From Diplocloster modestus (GTDB taxonomy: Bacteria; Bacillota; Clostridia; Lachnospirales; Lachnospiraceae): 64,000 nucleotides of DNA. Below, piece by piece: positions 9,643 to 17,503 of the stretch. The number at the start of each line of letters is the position of its first letter. Position 1 is the stretch's first letter. The stretch spans positions 1 through 64,000 of the forward strand of contig NZ_JAHQCX010000007.1 in assembly GCF_019042245.1 (NCBI RefSeq), in the 5' to 3' direction. The notes under the pieces are model-generated. The model saw only the letters and a list, made by a program, of their open reading frames with translations, was not told where the DNA came from and searched no databases. The position numbers and the translations under genes are program-made.

Positions 9643-9999
9643 TTAATCTATCACTCGTACGCCTTCTACGAAGATATTGATTTTTTCGATTTCCAGGCCG
9701 GTGAATTCTTCTACTTTGTATTTCACCGTGCTGATCAGATTATCCGCCACCGCGGAAATACTGACCCCGTAAGAGACAATGACATGGAAGTCCAGGGTGA
9801 TTTTATTATCGTTCATTACTACATTTATGCCATGGGTCAGACTCTCTCTTTTCAACAGACGAACCAGGCCATCTTTCATATTCACAGCGGCCATACCGAC
9901 AATGCCGAAGCATTCTATGGCATTGGCACCCGCATATTTGGCAATGACATCCGTATCAATAATTACTTCGCCCAATTGCGTATTCATATATCCTTTCAT
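9643..9999 (-). CDS. yloU: Asp23/Gls24 family envelope stress protein YloU
   Basis: A 118-residue Asp23/Gls24 protein, thought to associate with the membrane and envelope stress in Firmicutes. The ORF is open 20 codons further upstream, but the start is placed at the ATG at 9999 because GGAGGT sits seven bases before it and the homologous region begins MKGYMNTQLGEVIIDTDVI. It is a short beta/alpha repeat fold with no membrane segment. It is cotranscribed with yloV and divergent from rpmB, an arrangement conserved in Bacillus. Confidence 0.9.
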   Translation of the reverse strand: MKGYMNTQLGEVIIDTDVIAKYAGANAIECFGIVGMAAVNMKDGLVRLLKRESLTHGINVVMNDNKITLDFHVIVSYGVSISAVADNLISTVKYKVEEFTGLEIEKINIFVEGVRVID

Positions 10000-10128
10000 A
10001 GTAGTACCTCCACACTTATTTTCTGGCAGCCAGACACACTTCTCTAGCTTATCGTTCATATTATACCCTGTTTCTATGAAAAAAGAAATCCCAATCTACT
10101 TATTTTTCATACTTTTTTTATTTTTCGC

Positions 10129-10157
10129 TTGCCAAACACGACTCTATCTGTTAAACT
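10129..10157 (+). promoter_or_regulatory. candidate promoter of rpmB
   Basis: TTGCCA (10129-10134), a 17-base spacer and TAAACT (10152-10157) precede rpmB by about 55 bases. Matches are partial, so this is a suggestion. Confidence 0.4.
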
Positions 10158-10212
10158 TATTAATGTTGCAAGTCGAAGTTTGACTTATTTTTCGGTGTTA
10201 GGAGGTGCAATT

Positions 10213-10398
10213 ATGGCAAAATGCGATATCTGTGAAAAAGGCGCTCACTTCGGGCACAATGTGAGTCATTCCAATAGAAAAACGAACAAAATGTGGAAAT
10301 CCAACGTGAAACGCGTGAAAGTAAACGTAAACGGAGCAGCAAGAAAAATGTATGTGTGTACTTCTTGCCTGAAATCCGGACGAGTAGAAAGAGCTTAA
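10213..10398 (+). CDS. rpmB: 50S ribosomal protein L28, zinc-binding form
   Basis: A 61-residue L28 of the large ribosomal subunit. The start at 10213 follows GGAGGTGCAATT; the longer frame upstream is not needed. It is the C+ type with two CxxC pairs (CDIC at 4-7 and CTSC near residue 50) that bind zinc, and the GHNVSHSNRKTNKMW segment is diagnostic. The gene is monocistronic with its own terminator and divergent from yloU. Confidence 0.97.
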   Translation: MAKCDICEKGAHFGHNVSHSNRKTNKMWKSNVKRVKVNVNGAARKMYVCTSCLKSGRVERA

Positions 10399-10411
10399 GA
10401 TTGTAATGAAG

Positions 10412-10438
10412 GGCCGCTTGATGAGCGGTCTTTTTTTT
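10412..10438 (+). terminator. intrinsic terminator of rpmB
   Basis: GGCCGCT/AGCGGTC stem with a TGATG loop followed by eight T residues. Confidence 0.9.
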
Positions 10439-10460
10439 GCTTTACTATTATTTAAGCTGC

Positions 10461-10598
10461 TCAGCTGCAGAAGAGGTTATAGCCCAGGATCAGAAACAGG
10501 GCTACCAGGAGAAGCCCTAACAGTCTGCTGGCTAACAGGAGCATGACAAGCATGCCGATTCCCATCCAAAATAATATGAAACCGATCATTCTTCTCAT
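10461..10598 (-). CDS. 45-residue single-span membrane protein
   Basis: A short frame of 45 codons reading MRRMIGFILFWMGIGMLVML at its N-terminus. After a basic start (MRRM) it is almost wholly hydrophobic (residues 5-40), ending GYNLFCS, with two or more closely spaced membrane-spanning stretches possible. The ribosome site is weak (AGTTGGTGGG before ATATG). Placement between the rpmB terminator and gerW, in gerW orientation, with clean start and stop and membrane-protein composition argues that it is a real small protein. I have a sense that similar small proteins occur in related Clostridia but cannot name a family. Function unknown. Confidence 0.6.
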   Translation of the reverse strand: MRRMIGFILFWMGIGMLVMLLLASRLLGLLLVALFLILGYNLFCS

Positions 10599-10683
10599 AT
10601 CCCACCAACTTCTCTCCTGCATTTGCTTTATTATATGCAGAAGCCACTCATTTCACCACTCACTCTCCGGATAAACATGAGAA

Positions 10684-10742
10684 AACACCGCTGCTTCAGG
10701 GAAATTTTCCTCTTGGAAAGGGATATCATCGACGGCGGTGTT
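10684..10742 (-). terminator. terminator downstream of gerW
   Basis: AACACCG and CGGTGTT arms enclose about 45 bases with an inner imperfect stem; T-rich sequence follows on either strand. It lies directly beyond the gerW stop codon. Confidence 0.5.
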
Positions 10743-10784
10743 TTTTCATTTATTATATTTTTATGTGTAAAGATATTTTTTTGC

Positions 10785-11189
10785 TTAATCCATCTCTGTG
10801 TAAGCGGAGATGTCTTCGTCGTCTAAGGAATCCGAGCCGGACTCGTCAGAGGAATCCTTGCCGGAGGTAAATTTGTTGACAAAATCGGGTACCATATCCA
10901 GGATCTTGGTCAGGCTGTCCTGGTTTTTTACGTTTACTAACTTTGTGGTTCCGTTGGAAATGACGAGAACCGCACTGGGTGCAATCTTACCACCCATTCC
11001 GCCTCCGCCGTTGTTCTTTTTGTCCTCCGCGAATGCTCCGGCCGCTACACCGAAGGTCACGTCTACCAGGGGGAGTATGATGGTGTCGCCTACGTGGATC
11101 GCGTCACCTACCACCGTTTTTGTTGTGATAAAATTGTCCATTCCTTTAAAAAGTGACTCCATTGTGCTGTTGAAACTATTGTCTGCCAT
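10785..11189 (-). CDS. gerW: GerW family sporulation protein (YtfJ)
   Basis: A 134-residue GerW/YtfJ protein, a forespore protein needed for germination with alanine in Bacillus. Typical features are the FKGMDNFITTKTVVGDAI start, the ILPLVDVTFGVAAGAF region, a glycine-rich segment NNGGGGMGG, and PSAVLVISNG, then an acidic tail. It follows the DUF2953 gene by four bases, reproducing the conserved ytfI-ytfJ pair. The role is known from the family and not demonstrated here. Confidence 0.93.
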   Translation of the reverse strand: MADNSFNSTMESLFKGMDNFITTKTVVGDAIHVGDTIILPLVDVTFGVAAGAFAEDKKNNGGGGMGGKIAPSAVLVISNGTTKLVNVKNQDSLTKILDMVPDFVNKFTSGKDSSDESGSDSLDDEDISAYTEMD

Positions 11190-11193
11190 TTTT

Positions 11194-12219
11194 TTATACC
11201 TCCTTTGATCTGAATCGAGTAATGGTCATACGGATATTTTTATCCCGGTAAAGCCTGAATACAGACAGCAGCAGGACAATCATCCGCACTCTGCCTTTCA
11301 GATAAAGCTCTCCTTCCAGAACCGCCTGCTCAAAGTCCGGAAGTATCTTTATATTATCCCGGTACAGGCTGTAAAAAATACTGATTGCACCTAACGCAAT
11401 ACCGGTGTTCGCCGGATCCCCCAGGCCAAAATGTAGATAGCCTTTCATTTTCTGCGGCCGGATGTGCTTTAGGATTTTCCACAGTTCTCCTTTTCCGGCG
11501 GTTAATGCTGCTTTTGTCTCTTCCTCTTTTAATACTTTTCTGTAGTAACCGATATTCTCTTTTACGTTCCTAATTTTACCACAGATTTCCAGGATTGTAT
11601 ATTTGATCTTTCGGAACAGGGCCTTTAGGTTTGGAACGATATTCTTTATTGTCTGGATCAGACGTTTGAACCAATTCCTTTTCTTTTTTCTGGTCCGCTT
11701 TGGATTCCCGGAAGGCTCCTGTATCTGCCCGGTATTGTCTCCCTCTGATTCTCCCAGTTTCTCTGATTCTTTTTCGATTCTATGCGGCACATGTTCATCT
11801 CCAGGCGCTCCGGAATCAAACGGCAGTCCTGGAACATCTGAACGCTTCGCCTGGGTATCCTGAATATCCGGTAACGCGGTGCCGGTTTCTTGCCTTTTGT
11901 CCTTCTGCTTCCTGGCCTTTTTCTTTCTGGTCTTTTTCTTTCTTGGCGGCTTGTCCTCTTTTGCTTCCAGACGAATCGGAATGCCAAAGATCCGGACCTT
12001 AATGGCCGCTTCACCGTCCTCATAGAGAATCTTACCGCTGACCACATGCAGGAACCAGTGGATATGGCCCATTGCCGTTATTTCCCCATTTTTTTCCACC
12101 CTGCCGCGGTACCGCACGGGGACCAGCAGAACCGAAAGCGCAAGCAGCAGGAGAAGTCCAACAATGCAAGCCAGCAGAATACCTATAATTTTAAGTATTA
12201 CCAAAATAATATGTAGCAT
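11194..12219 (-). CDS. DUF2953 protein (YtfI-like)
   Basis: A 341-residue protein of the DUF2953/YtfI family. It has one N-terminal membrane segment at about residues 5-32 (ILACIVGLLLLLALSVLLV), the conserved VPVRYRGRVEKNG strand, a long Lys/Arg- and Glu-rich low-complexity insert (about 88-190), and the C-terminal DUF2953 domain (about 195-335) with YLHFGLGDPANTG. It is coupled to gerW. A spore-related role is inferred from that pairing; the biochemical role is unknown. Confidence 0.88.
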   Translation of the reverse strand: MLHIILVILKIIGILLACIVGLLLLLALSVLLVPVRYRGRVEKNGEITAMGHIHWFLHVVSGKILYEDGEAAIKVRIFGIPIRLEAKEDKPPRKKKTRKKKARKQKDKRQETGTALPDIQDTQAKRSDVPGLPFDSGAPGDEHVPHRIEKESEKLGESEGDNTGQIQEPSGNPKRTRKKKRNWFKRLIQTIKNIVPNLKALFRKIKYTILEICGKIRNVKENIGYYRKVLKEEETKAALTAGKGELWKILKHIRPQKMKGYLHFGLGDPANTGIALGAISIFYSLYRDNIKILPDFEQAVLEGELYLKGRVRMIVLLLSVFRLYRDKNIRMTITRFRSKEV

Positions 12220-12240
12220 AACCTCACACCTGCCACTTTG

Positions 12241-12567
12241 TCATCTCTTTATTTTTTGTCTCCGTTGTATATAATCCCGGACTTTAAAGTCCCCTGTTTC
12301 CTGGTATACCTGGAGCAATATGCGGGCGGCGGTCTCCACCGCCTCCTCATATCCCCTGGCTATCCCTACGATAAAGGGCCTCTGCTTTCGGAAAGCCGGC
12401 TGCAGCATCAGGGAACTGTGAAAAATATCCAGCAAATCCACCCCATTGGAAGCCAGCGTGATCAGATAGATATCCGTCATTCCAGCACCGTGTTTAATTT
12501 TCCAGATGATTCTGTTTTTCTTTTTTTCCGCCAGTTCTCCTACGTAGAGATCTCTGTACCAAATCAT
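12241..12567 (-). CDS. conserved-looking hypothetical protein, 108 aa
   Basis: A 108-residue soluble alpha/beta-looking protein starting MIWYRDLYVGELAEKKKNRI, with a basic C-terminus (QRRQKIKR) and no motif I recognise. It lies 27 bases after the polyphosphate:AMP phosphotransferase and 21 bases before the DUF2953 gene, all on the minus strand, so it is probably cotranscribed with both. Coding character and tight packing support a real gene; function unknown. Confidence 0.7.
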   Translation of the reverse strand: MIWYRDLYVGELAEKKKNRIIWKIKHGAGMTDIYLITLASNGVDLLDIFHSSLMLQPAFRKQRPFIVGIARGYEEAVETAARILLQVYQETGDFKVRDYIQRRQKIKR

Positions 12568-12594
12568 ACATTATCCTTTCCGTATCTGTTGCTG

Positions 12595-14103
12595 CTATTT
12601 TAAACGCTTTTCCAAAGCATCTACCACTTCTTTTAGCACCTTTACCCTGGCATAGTATTTGTCATTGCCTTCCACGATAATCCAGGGCGCGTAGGTTGTG
12701 GATGTCCGGATCAGCATCTCGTCCACCGCTTTTTCATAGAGATCCCATTTTTCCCGGTTTCTCCAGTCCTCTTCCGTGATCTTCCACTGCTTGGCAGGAT
12801 TCCCCTGCCGTTCCTTGAACCTGCGTTCCTGCTCATCCTTATCAATATGCATCCAGAATTTCAGTACAATGGCTCCGGCGTTATACAGGTTCTCTTCGAA
12901 CTGATTGATTTCTTTGTATGCTCTCTGCCATTCTTCCGTCGTACAGAAGCCTTCAATTCTCTCAACCATCACCCGGCCGTACCAGGTTCTGTCATAGATG
13001 GCGATATGTCCGGCCTTGGGCACGGACTGCCAGAACCTCCACAGATAATGATGGGCGTTTTCGATATCATTGGGCGCTGCTGTCGGATTCACCATATAAC
13101 CGCGGGGATCCATATGACTGGTCAGGCGTTTGATCGCCCCGCCTTTTCCACCGGCATCCCAGCCTTCAAATGCCAGCACGACCGGAATTCTTTTTTTATA
13201 AAGAGCGCTGTGTAACAGACCGATCTTTTTCTGCAGCGCATCCAGTTTTTCCTTGTACTCCTCTTTACTATAAGAAAGGGAAAGATCCACCTGGCTTAAC
13301 ATGGAGGATTTCAGGATCGCCGCCGGTTTTCCATTGACCGACGCAGTTTCTGTCAGTCCGGCATCCTTGTCCGGCATCTGATCCGCCCTTTTTTTATTCT
13401 CCAGCGCTTCTTTTAGACATTCTACCACAACAGTTATAATTTTAACAGTGGCAAATTCCCGGTCCATAGCTTCGATGATATTCCACGGCGCATAGTCGGT
13501 ATCTGTTTTCTGCAGCATTTCTTCATTCATCTGCAGATATTTTTTATAATGTTTGTTTCTCTTTAAATCCCCCTTGGACACTCTCCAGGCAGTCTCCTTG
13601 GAATCCAGCAGCCGTTCAAACCGTTTCTTTTGCTCTTTTTGCGTAATATACAGGAAGAATTTCAGGATCGCGGTACCGCCTTCGCTTAACATCTCCTCAA
13701 AATTATTAATTTCCTGGTAGGCCTTCTCCAGTTCCTCTTCGGGAGTAATACCATCAAACCGGTCAATCAGAACCTTCCGGTACCAGCTTCTGTCAAAAAT
13801 GGCAATTCTGCCTTTCTCGGGAGTCTTTGTCCAGAATCGCCACAGAAACGGCCTTAGTTTTTCTTCCTCCGATTCCCCATTTATCGCATACACATGGAAT
13901 CCCCTGGGATCCAGGCTCTGTATCAGCTGATTGATCAACGTCCCCTTGCCGGCCGCGCCCAGCCCCTCAAACACAATCATAACCGGGATTTTTTCATTTT
14001 TACACTCCCGCTGAAGTTCGGAGAGTTCCGCGGTTAACCCCTCCATCGCTTCCTTATACTCTTTTTTTCCCATCTTTTTCGTCAAATCAATCTTCTCCAA
14101 CAT
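12595..14103 (-). CDS. pap: polyphosphate:AMP phosphotransferase (double PPK2)
   Basis: A class II PPK2 protein that transfers phosphate from polyphosphate to AMP, giving ADP. It contains two PPK2 domains in tandem: residues about 10-230 with FEGLGAAGKGTLINQ and DRSWYRKVL, and about 265-500 with FEGWDAGGKGGAIKR and DRTWYGRVM. The start at 14103 is chosen because AGGAG lies about eight bases upstream; the longer frame adds seven residues. The two-domain form is the known Pap architecture, where normally only the second half is catalytic. It leads the run that ends with gerW. Confidence 0.93.
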   Translation of the reverse strand: MLEKIDLTKKMGKKEYKEAMEGLTAELSELQRECKNEKIPVMIVFEGLGAAGKGTLINQLIQSLDPRGFHVYAINGESEEEKLRPFLWRFWTKTPEKGRIAIFDRSWYRKVLIDRFDGITPEEELEKAYQEINNFEEMLSEGGTAILKFFLYITQKEQKKRFERLLDSKETAWRVSKGDLKRNKHYKKYLQMNEEMLQKTDTDYAPWNIIEAMDREFATVKIITVVVECLKEALENKKRADQMPDKDAGLTETASVNGKPAAILKSSMLSQVDLSLSYSKEEYKEKLDALQKKIGLLHSALYKKRIPVVLAFEGWDAGGKGGAIKRLTSHMDPRGYMVNPTAAPNDIENAHHYLWRFWQSVPKAGHIAIYDRTWYGRVMVERIEGFCTTEEWQRAYKEINQFEENLYNAGAIVLKFWMHIDKDEQERRFKERQGNPAKQWKITEEDWRNREKWDLYEKAVDEMLIRTSTTYAPWIIVEGNDKYYARVKVLKEVVDALEKRLK

Positions 14104-14264
14104 AGGCCCTTCTCCTTTTCTCATCTATGATTATGACCACTATATCTATTATTTTACCAAAATAAACCAAATAATCATAGAACTTCATAAATAATTAATG
14201 GTTTTAAGGGTGAATTCCTGCTGGTTTGGGTATCAGAGTTTCTAAGTGCCGGTTTGGAAAGGCC

Positions 14265-14356
14265 CTCTAACCAGCCAAGCCGGGAGCAGCCGGATTCTGT
14301 GTAAGTGCATATCGCCATGCGTTTACACAGAATCCGGCTGCTCCCGGCTTGGCTGG
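14265..14356. repeat. 40-bp near-perfect hairpin
   Basis: Arms 14271-14304 and 14323-14356 are perfect 34-base inverted repeats (CCAGCCAAGCCGGGAGCAGC at the outer end). The stem continues inward through two G-T pairs and GCAT/ATGC to a six-base loop, about 40 paired positions in all. Outside, GGTTTGGAA (14251-14259) can pair again with TTCCAAACC (about 14367-14375). No T-run follows on either side, so it is not a standard terminator. It lies between the M24 gene and pap and could be a palindromic element or a processing site. Confidence 0.85.
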
Positions 14357-14441
14357 CTGGATAACCGTTCCAAACCAGAGAAGACGTTCTGGGCCAGGTT
14401 CTCCCCATGATCAGGGTCACCTTGCCCCACAACCCTATCTA

Positions 14442-15620
14442 TTACATAATCTCAATCAACTCTCTGCGGCAGTCCGAAAAAGATTCAGCTCCGTCCCGGG
14501 TTACCAGGAAGCCGTCCTCAAAACGGACTCCCATTTTGTTCTCATCGTCGCCTAAATAGACGCAGGTACAAAAGGTCATACCTTCCTCCAGCAGAAAATC
14601 GGAGTTGGACTCGATCCAGGGATATTCCCCTTCCATTAATCCGGTTCCATGACAGGGACCGTACAGAATATGCTGCTCCTGGCCCAACTCTTTGATGGCC
14701 TCGTAATGGGCGTCGTTCACCGCTTTCGCATTGATTCCCGCGCGGACTGTGGAAAGAATCGCCTTTTGACCGGCCAGACTGGCTTCTATCAGCTGTTTTT
14801 GGGCTTCGGTGGCTTTTCCCATAACTACAGCTCTGCCTATCGTCGACGCGTACCCCTGATAGCGGGCTCCGATCTGGATGTGGACCAGATCACCGGGCTT
14901 AATGATTCTGCCCCGGCAGCGGCCGATCGCCAGATTTGAGCCTTCACCGGCCAGAACCCAGCAGGGATAGGCTTCTCCTTCCGCGCCTTCTTCGAACATG
15001 ACGCTTACCGCGATTCCGCGCACCTGCTCCTCCGTCATTCCAACGCGGATGCTGTCCAGTACCTTTATCATGGCACACTGCGTAATCCGGTAGGCCTCTT
15101 TCATACAGGCTATCTCTGCCGGAGATTTGACCGCGCGCAGCTTGGATACCAGAAGGTCTGCCTTGACCAGTTCGGGATTTTCCATCTGTTGTAAAGCTTC
15201 ATAAAGCGCCAGATATACTACATGGGAGATCAGGCAGCCGCCTACGATACCGATCCGTTTCGGGTTTTTCCCATCCATGGCTTCCTTCATTACCTCTGTC
15301 ATCGTACACAAGACAGCTCCCGGGTATTCCGGTTCCGACGATTCCCGAAAAGCCAGCACTTTTCTGATCTTTGCGATATGTGAAACCGATCCTGCGAAGG
15401 TCTCACTCTCCGGGCCGATAATCAGAATCGCTTCCCCCTCTGCCGGAATCAATACACCTGCAACTTCAAAGCTGGGCCAATAATTGCTATAATACCGGAT
15501 ATACTGAGGCTCCGCTTCGTTTCCATAAGCGAATATCAGATCCAGTCCTTCCTCCGCCATGGCTAATTGTGTCTTCTTAATGCGTTCTTCAAATTCCTGA
15601 TGATCAATTGTGGGTTTCAT
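14442..15620 (-). CDS. M24 family creatinase/prolidase-like protein (copy 1)
   Basis: A 392-residue pita-bread-fold protein of the M24/creatinase family with a creatinase N-domain (1-150) and C-domain (160-390). The start at 15620 follows GGAGG by five bases; the longer frame is rejected. The metal-binding Asp pair seen in aminopeptidase P and prolidase is missing: the strand reads HIQIGARYQGYASTIGRA where DxG and SDxxR would be expected. The His of CHGTGL and the last Glu of RFEDGF remain. This resembles metal-free creatinase more than a peptidase. It has its own promoter with the TACTCGAGTA operators, shared with the ABC operon at 22282. Substrate unknown. Confidence 0.85.
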   Translation of the reverse strand: MKPTIDHQEFEERIKKTQLAMAEEGLDLIFAYGNEAEPQYIRYYSNYWPSFEVAGVLIPAEGEAILIIGPESETFAGSVSHIAKIRKVLAFRESSEPEYPGAVLCTMTEVMKEAMDGKNPKRIGIVGGCLISHVVYLALYEALQQMENPELVKADLLVSKLRAVKSPAEIACMKEAYRITQCAMIKVLDSIRVGMTEEQVRGIAVSVMFEEGAEGEAYPCWVLAGEGSNLAIGRCRGRIIKPGDLVHIQIGARYQGYASTIGRAVVMGKATEAQKQLIEASLAGQKAILSTVRAGINAKAVNDAHYEAIKELGQEQHILYGPCHGTGLMEGEYPWIESNSDFLLEEGMTFCTCVYLGDDENKMGVRFEDGFLVTRDGAESFSDCRRELIEIM

Positions 15621-15762
15621 TTTTTCCTCCATTACGCGTATGTTTACTTCCATCTTAAGCGGCCTCCATATGATATGGGATGTTACGCACACTCTTATTT
15701 CACATCCGGTTATCCGCATACGCTTCCCTTGAAAAAGAGAATCCAGTTAATAGTAAAAAATT

Positions 15763-15811
15763 ATGTACTCGAGTATATATCCATCATAATATACTCGAGT
15801 ACATTTTTCAA
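15763..15811 (-). promoter_or_regulatory. promoter with nested twin palindromic operators (M24 copy 1)
   Basis: On the minus strand -35 TTGAAA (15806-15811) and -10 TATGAT (15783-15788) are 17 bases apart. One TACTCGAGTA palindrome (15792-15801) fills the spacer and a second (15766-15775) lies just downstream of the -10, 26 bases centre to centre. Outer bases mirror each other too (ATGTACTCGAGTATAT at 15763-15778 and its complement at 15789-15804). This fits repression by a dimeric or looping LacI-type protein. Confidence 0.8.
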
Positions 15812-15889
15812 TACATATTCTCAAAAAATTCTAAAATTTATACTGATTATCCTCATTAGAATCTATTTTAGAATCTCTCTTTCAGATAT

Positions 15890-16846
15890 TTACACGATCT
15901 TAGCCTCTAAAACCTTATTTCCAACTGTTTTACCCTGAATACGGTTCAGAAGCATCCGAAACGAAAGTTCCGCCATATCCGGAGGTGGTATCACATTGAT
16001 AATCTTCTCCCCCATAAACGAAGAACCATTGAACGAATAGAATCCACCATAGCCAATATTTCGGAAATCATCCCCCATCGCCTTCATAACACCGAATAGA
16101 ATTTCATTTGTAGTGGAGACAATGGAATCAAACCGGATCCTTCCGTCCCTGCGAATTCTGCTGATCCATTCATAAGCGTCCATTTCATTATACCAGTCAT
16201 AAAACACATTATCCTGGATAAAAACCAGTCCATGATCCTTAAGAGCCCTCTGAAATCCTTCCAATCGGCACTGAACCGTATAATCCTGCTCCGATGTCCC
16301 CACGAACAGAGGTGAAACAAAGCCTTTCTCCAGGATTCGGCCCGTCAGATCATAAGAAACCTTCATGTCATCCACAGTCACTGTGGGAAACTGGGCATTT
16401 TTAACGATCCGGTCAAAGGCCACCACCTTGTAGGCATTTTCATCGATAACCGAATCCGTATAGGACACGCAGGCAATGATCACTCCGTCCACGCGACGGC
16501 TTTTCAGCATTTCCAGTATCCTGCGTTCCTTATCTACCCGCTCCTCCGTCACGCAGACGATCAGACCATAATTACTTTCAAAAGCCAGCCGTTCAATTTT
16601 CCTAATTATCTCAATATAAAAAGTACTGGAAATGTCAGGGATAACCAGCGCAATCATATGGGCAGTTCCTGTTTTCAGTGACTGTGCCAGATTATTCACC
16701 ACATATCCCATTTCCTCCGCCTTATTCCGAACCAGTTCGATCGTTTCCTTCCGATAGCTGTACTGGTCCAGTTTATTATTCAGAATATTAGATACCGTAC
16801 ACCTGGACAGGTTCAGTTCCCTGGCAATGTCCTTCATCGATACCAT
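15890..16846 (-). CDS. LacI-family regulator (copy 1)
   Basis: A 318-residue LacI/GalR repressor: HTH at 4-50 (MKDIARELNLSRCTVSNILN), hinge helix region NNLAQSLKTG, and the periplasmic-binding-like effector domain (about 62-318). The ATG at 16846 is preferred over a GTG two codons earlier because GGGAGGG is well spaced. It sits between the ASRT gene and M24 copy 1 and is the nearest candidate to bind the TACTCGAGTA operators flanking the locus. It may be expressed separately; no clear promoter was seen. Ligand unknown. Confidence 0.88.
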   Translation of the reverse strand: MVSMKDIARELNLSRCTVSNILNNKLDQYSYRKETIELVRNKAEEMGYVVNNLAQSLKTGTAHMIALVIPDISSTFYIEIIRKIERLAFESNYGLIVCVTEERVDKERRILEMLKSRRVDGVIIACVSYTDSVIDENAYKVVAFDRIVKNAQFPTVTVDDMKVSYDLTGRILEKGFVSPLFVGTSEQDYTVQCRLEGFQRALKDHGLVFIQDNVFYDWYNEMDAYEWISRIRRDGRIRFDSIVSTTNEILFGVMKAMGDDFRNIGYGGFYSFNGSSFMGEKIINVIPPPDMAELSFRMLLNRIQGKTVGNKVLEAKIV

Positions 16847-16984
16847 AAGCACCCTCCCTGATAAAGACCTTATCTTACGAATTTATCATCAATCTTCTGC
16901 TTTCCATATTAACATAAATTCAAACGGAGTGCATAGTTCTTTTGAGTTTAATCAGCCGGAACCTTTTCCGCTGTTTGTGGGAAT

Positions 16985-17065
16985 AGGCCCGAAAAGCGGT
17001 TGTAAAGCAGGCGGAAGAACCGAAAAGGGCCCGGAACACTGTCCAGACCCGCTTTTCGGCTTTGC
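16985..17065 (-). terminator. GC-rich inverted repeats after the ABC operon
   Basis: CCGAAAAGCGG near 16988 and CCGCTTTTCGG near 17049 are complementary, and an internal CCGAAAAGGG copy offers an alternative pairing. They lie just after the ASRT stop codon. A terminator or alternative-hairpin structure at the operon end is likely but there is no long T-run. Confidence 0.4.
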
Positions 17066-17069
17066 ATTC

Positions 17070-17447
17070 TCAGCCGGGATATCCCAAAGTAGCCATGTAA
17101 GCCATATTATCCTGATTAATATCAAGACGGCCGTACTGCACAACCACATCCACATCACTTCTGATATTCAGCGAATACTGCCTGCCGATTCCCAGTTCCA
17201 GTTCCCCGAACACCGTCTGATCATTCGTGCGGAATGCTTTCACCCGTCTGCCCGGCACCACAAAAGGAATCCCCAGCACCGGATCCCGGTCGGAAAAATA
17301 TACATCGATCTCCACATGCGCTTCCTCATCATTGCAATTCAAAACCATAATACATTCGTGTCCCTCATAATCATCCGCTCCGCCTTTTTCAACGGGAGGT
17401 CTGTATCCATCTACAATAAACCATGATTTATTACCGTTCATATTCAT
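17070..17447 (-). CDS. ASRT (sensory rhodopsin transducer) family protein
   Basis: A 125-residue soluble protein matching the Anabaena sensory rhodopsin transducer family: WFIVDGYRPP near the start, the HECIMVLNCNDEEAHVEIDVYF core, VPGRRVKAFRTND, and VVVQYGRLD. ASRT folds as a beta-sandwich tetramer with similarity to carbohydrate-binding proteins. There is no rhodopsin gene here; the gene closes an ABC sugar-type importer operon, so a ligand-binding or enzyme-accessory role in catabolism is more plausible than phototransduction. Start supported by GAGAGGAA before the ATG. Confidence 0.82.
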   Translation of the reverse strand: MNMNGNKSWFIVDGYRPPVEKGGADDYEGHECIMVLNCNDEEAHVEIDVYFSDRDPVLGIPFVVPGRRVKAFRTNDQTVFGELELGIGRQYSLNIRSDVDVVVQYGRLDINQDNMAYMATLGYPG

Positions 17448-17503
17448 TTCCTCTCTTACGGTATATTTATTTTGTTTATACTTAATCGCTTACAAAACGA
17501 AGC

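Noticed and set aside
9133..10047. 304-codon plus-strand frame opposite yloV and yloU
   Set aside because: Antisense to two clearly coding conserved genes; no start signal.
14175..14432. 85-codon minus-strand frame across the 40-bp hairpin
   Set aside because: Its sequence is dominated by the inverted repeat itself and has no family resemblance.
16827..17426. 199-codon plus-strand frame over the ASRT gene
   Set aside because: Antisense to the ASRT gene and the inverted repeats; no independent evidence.
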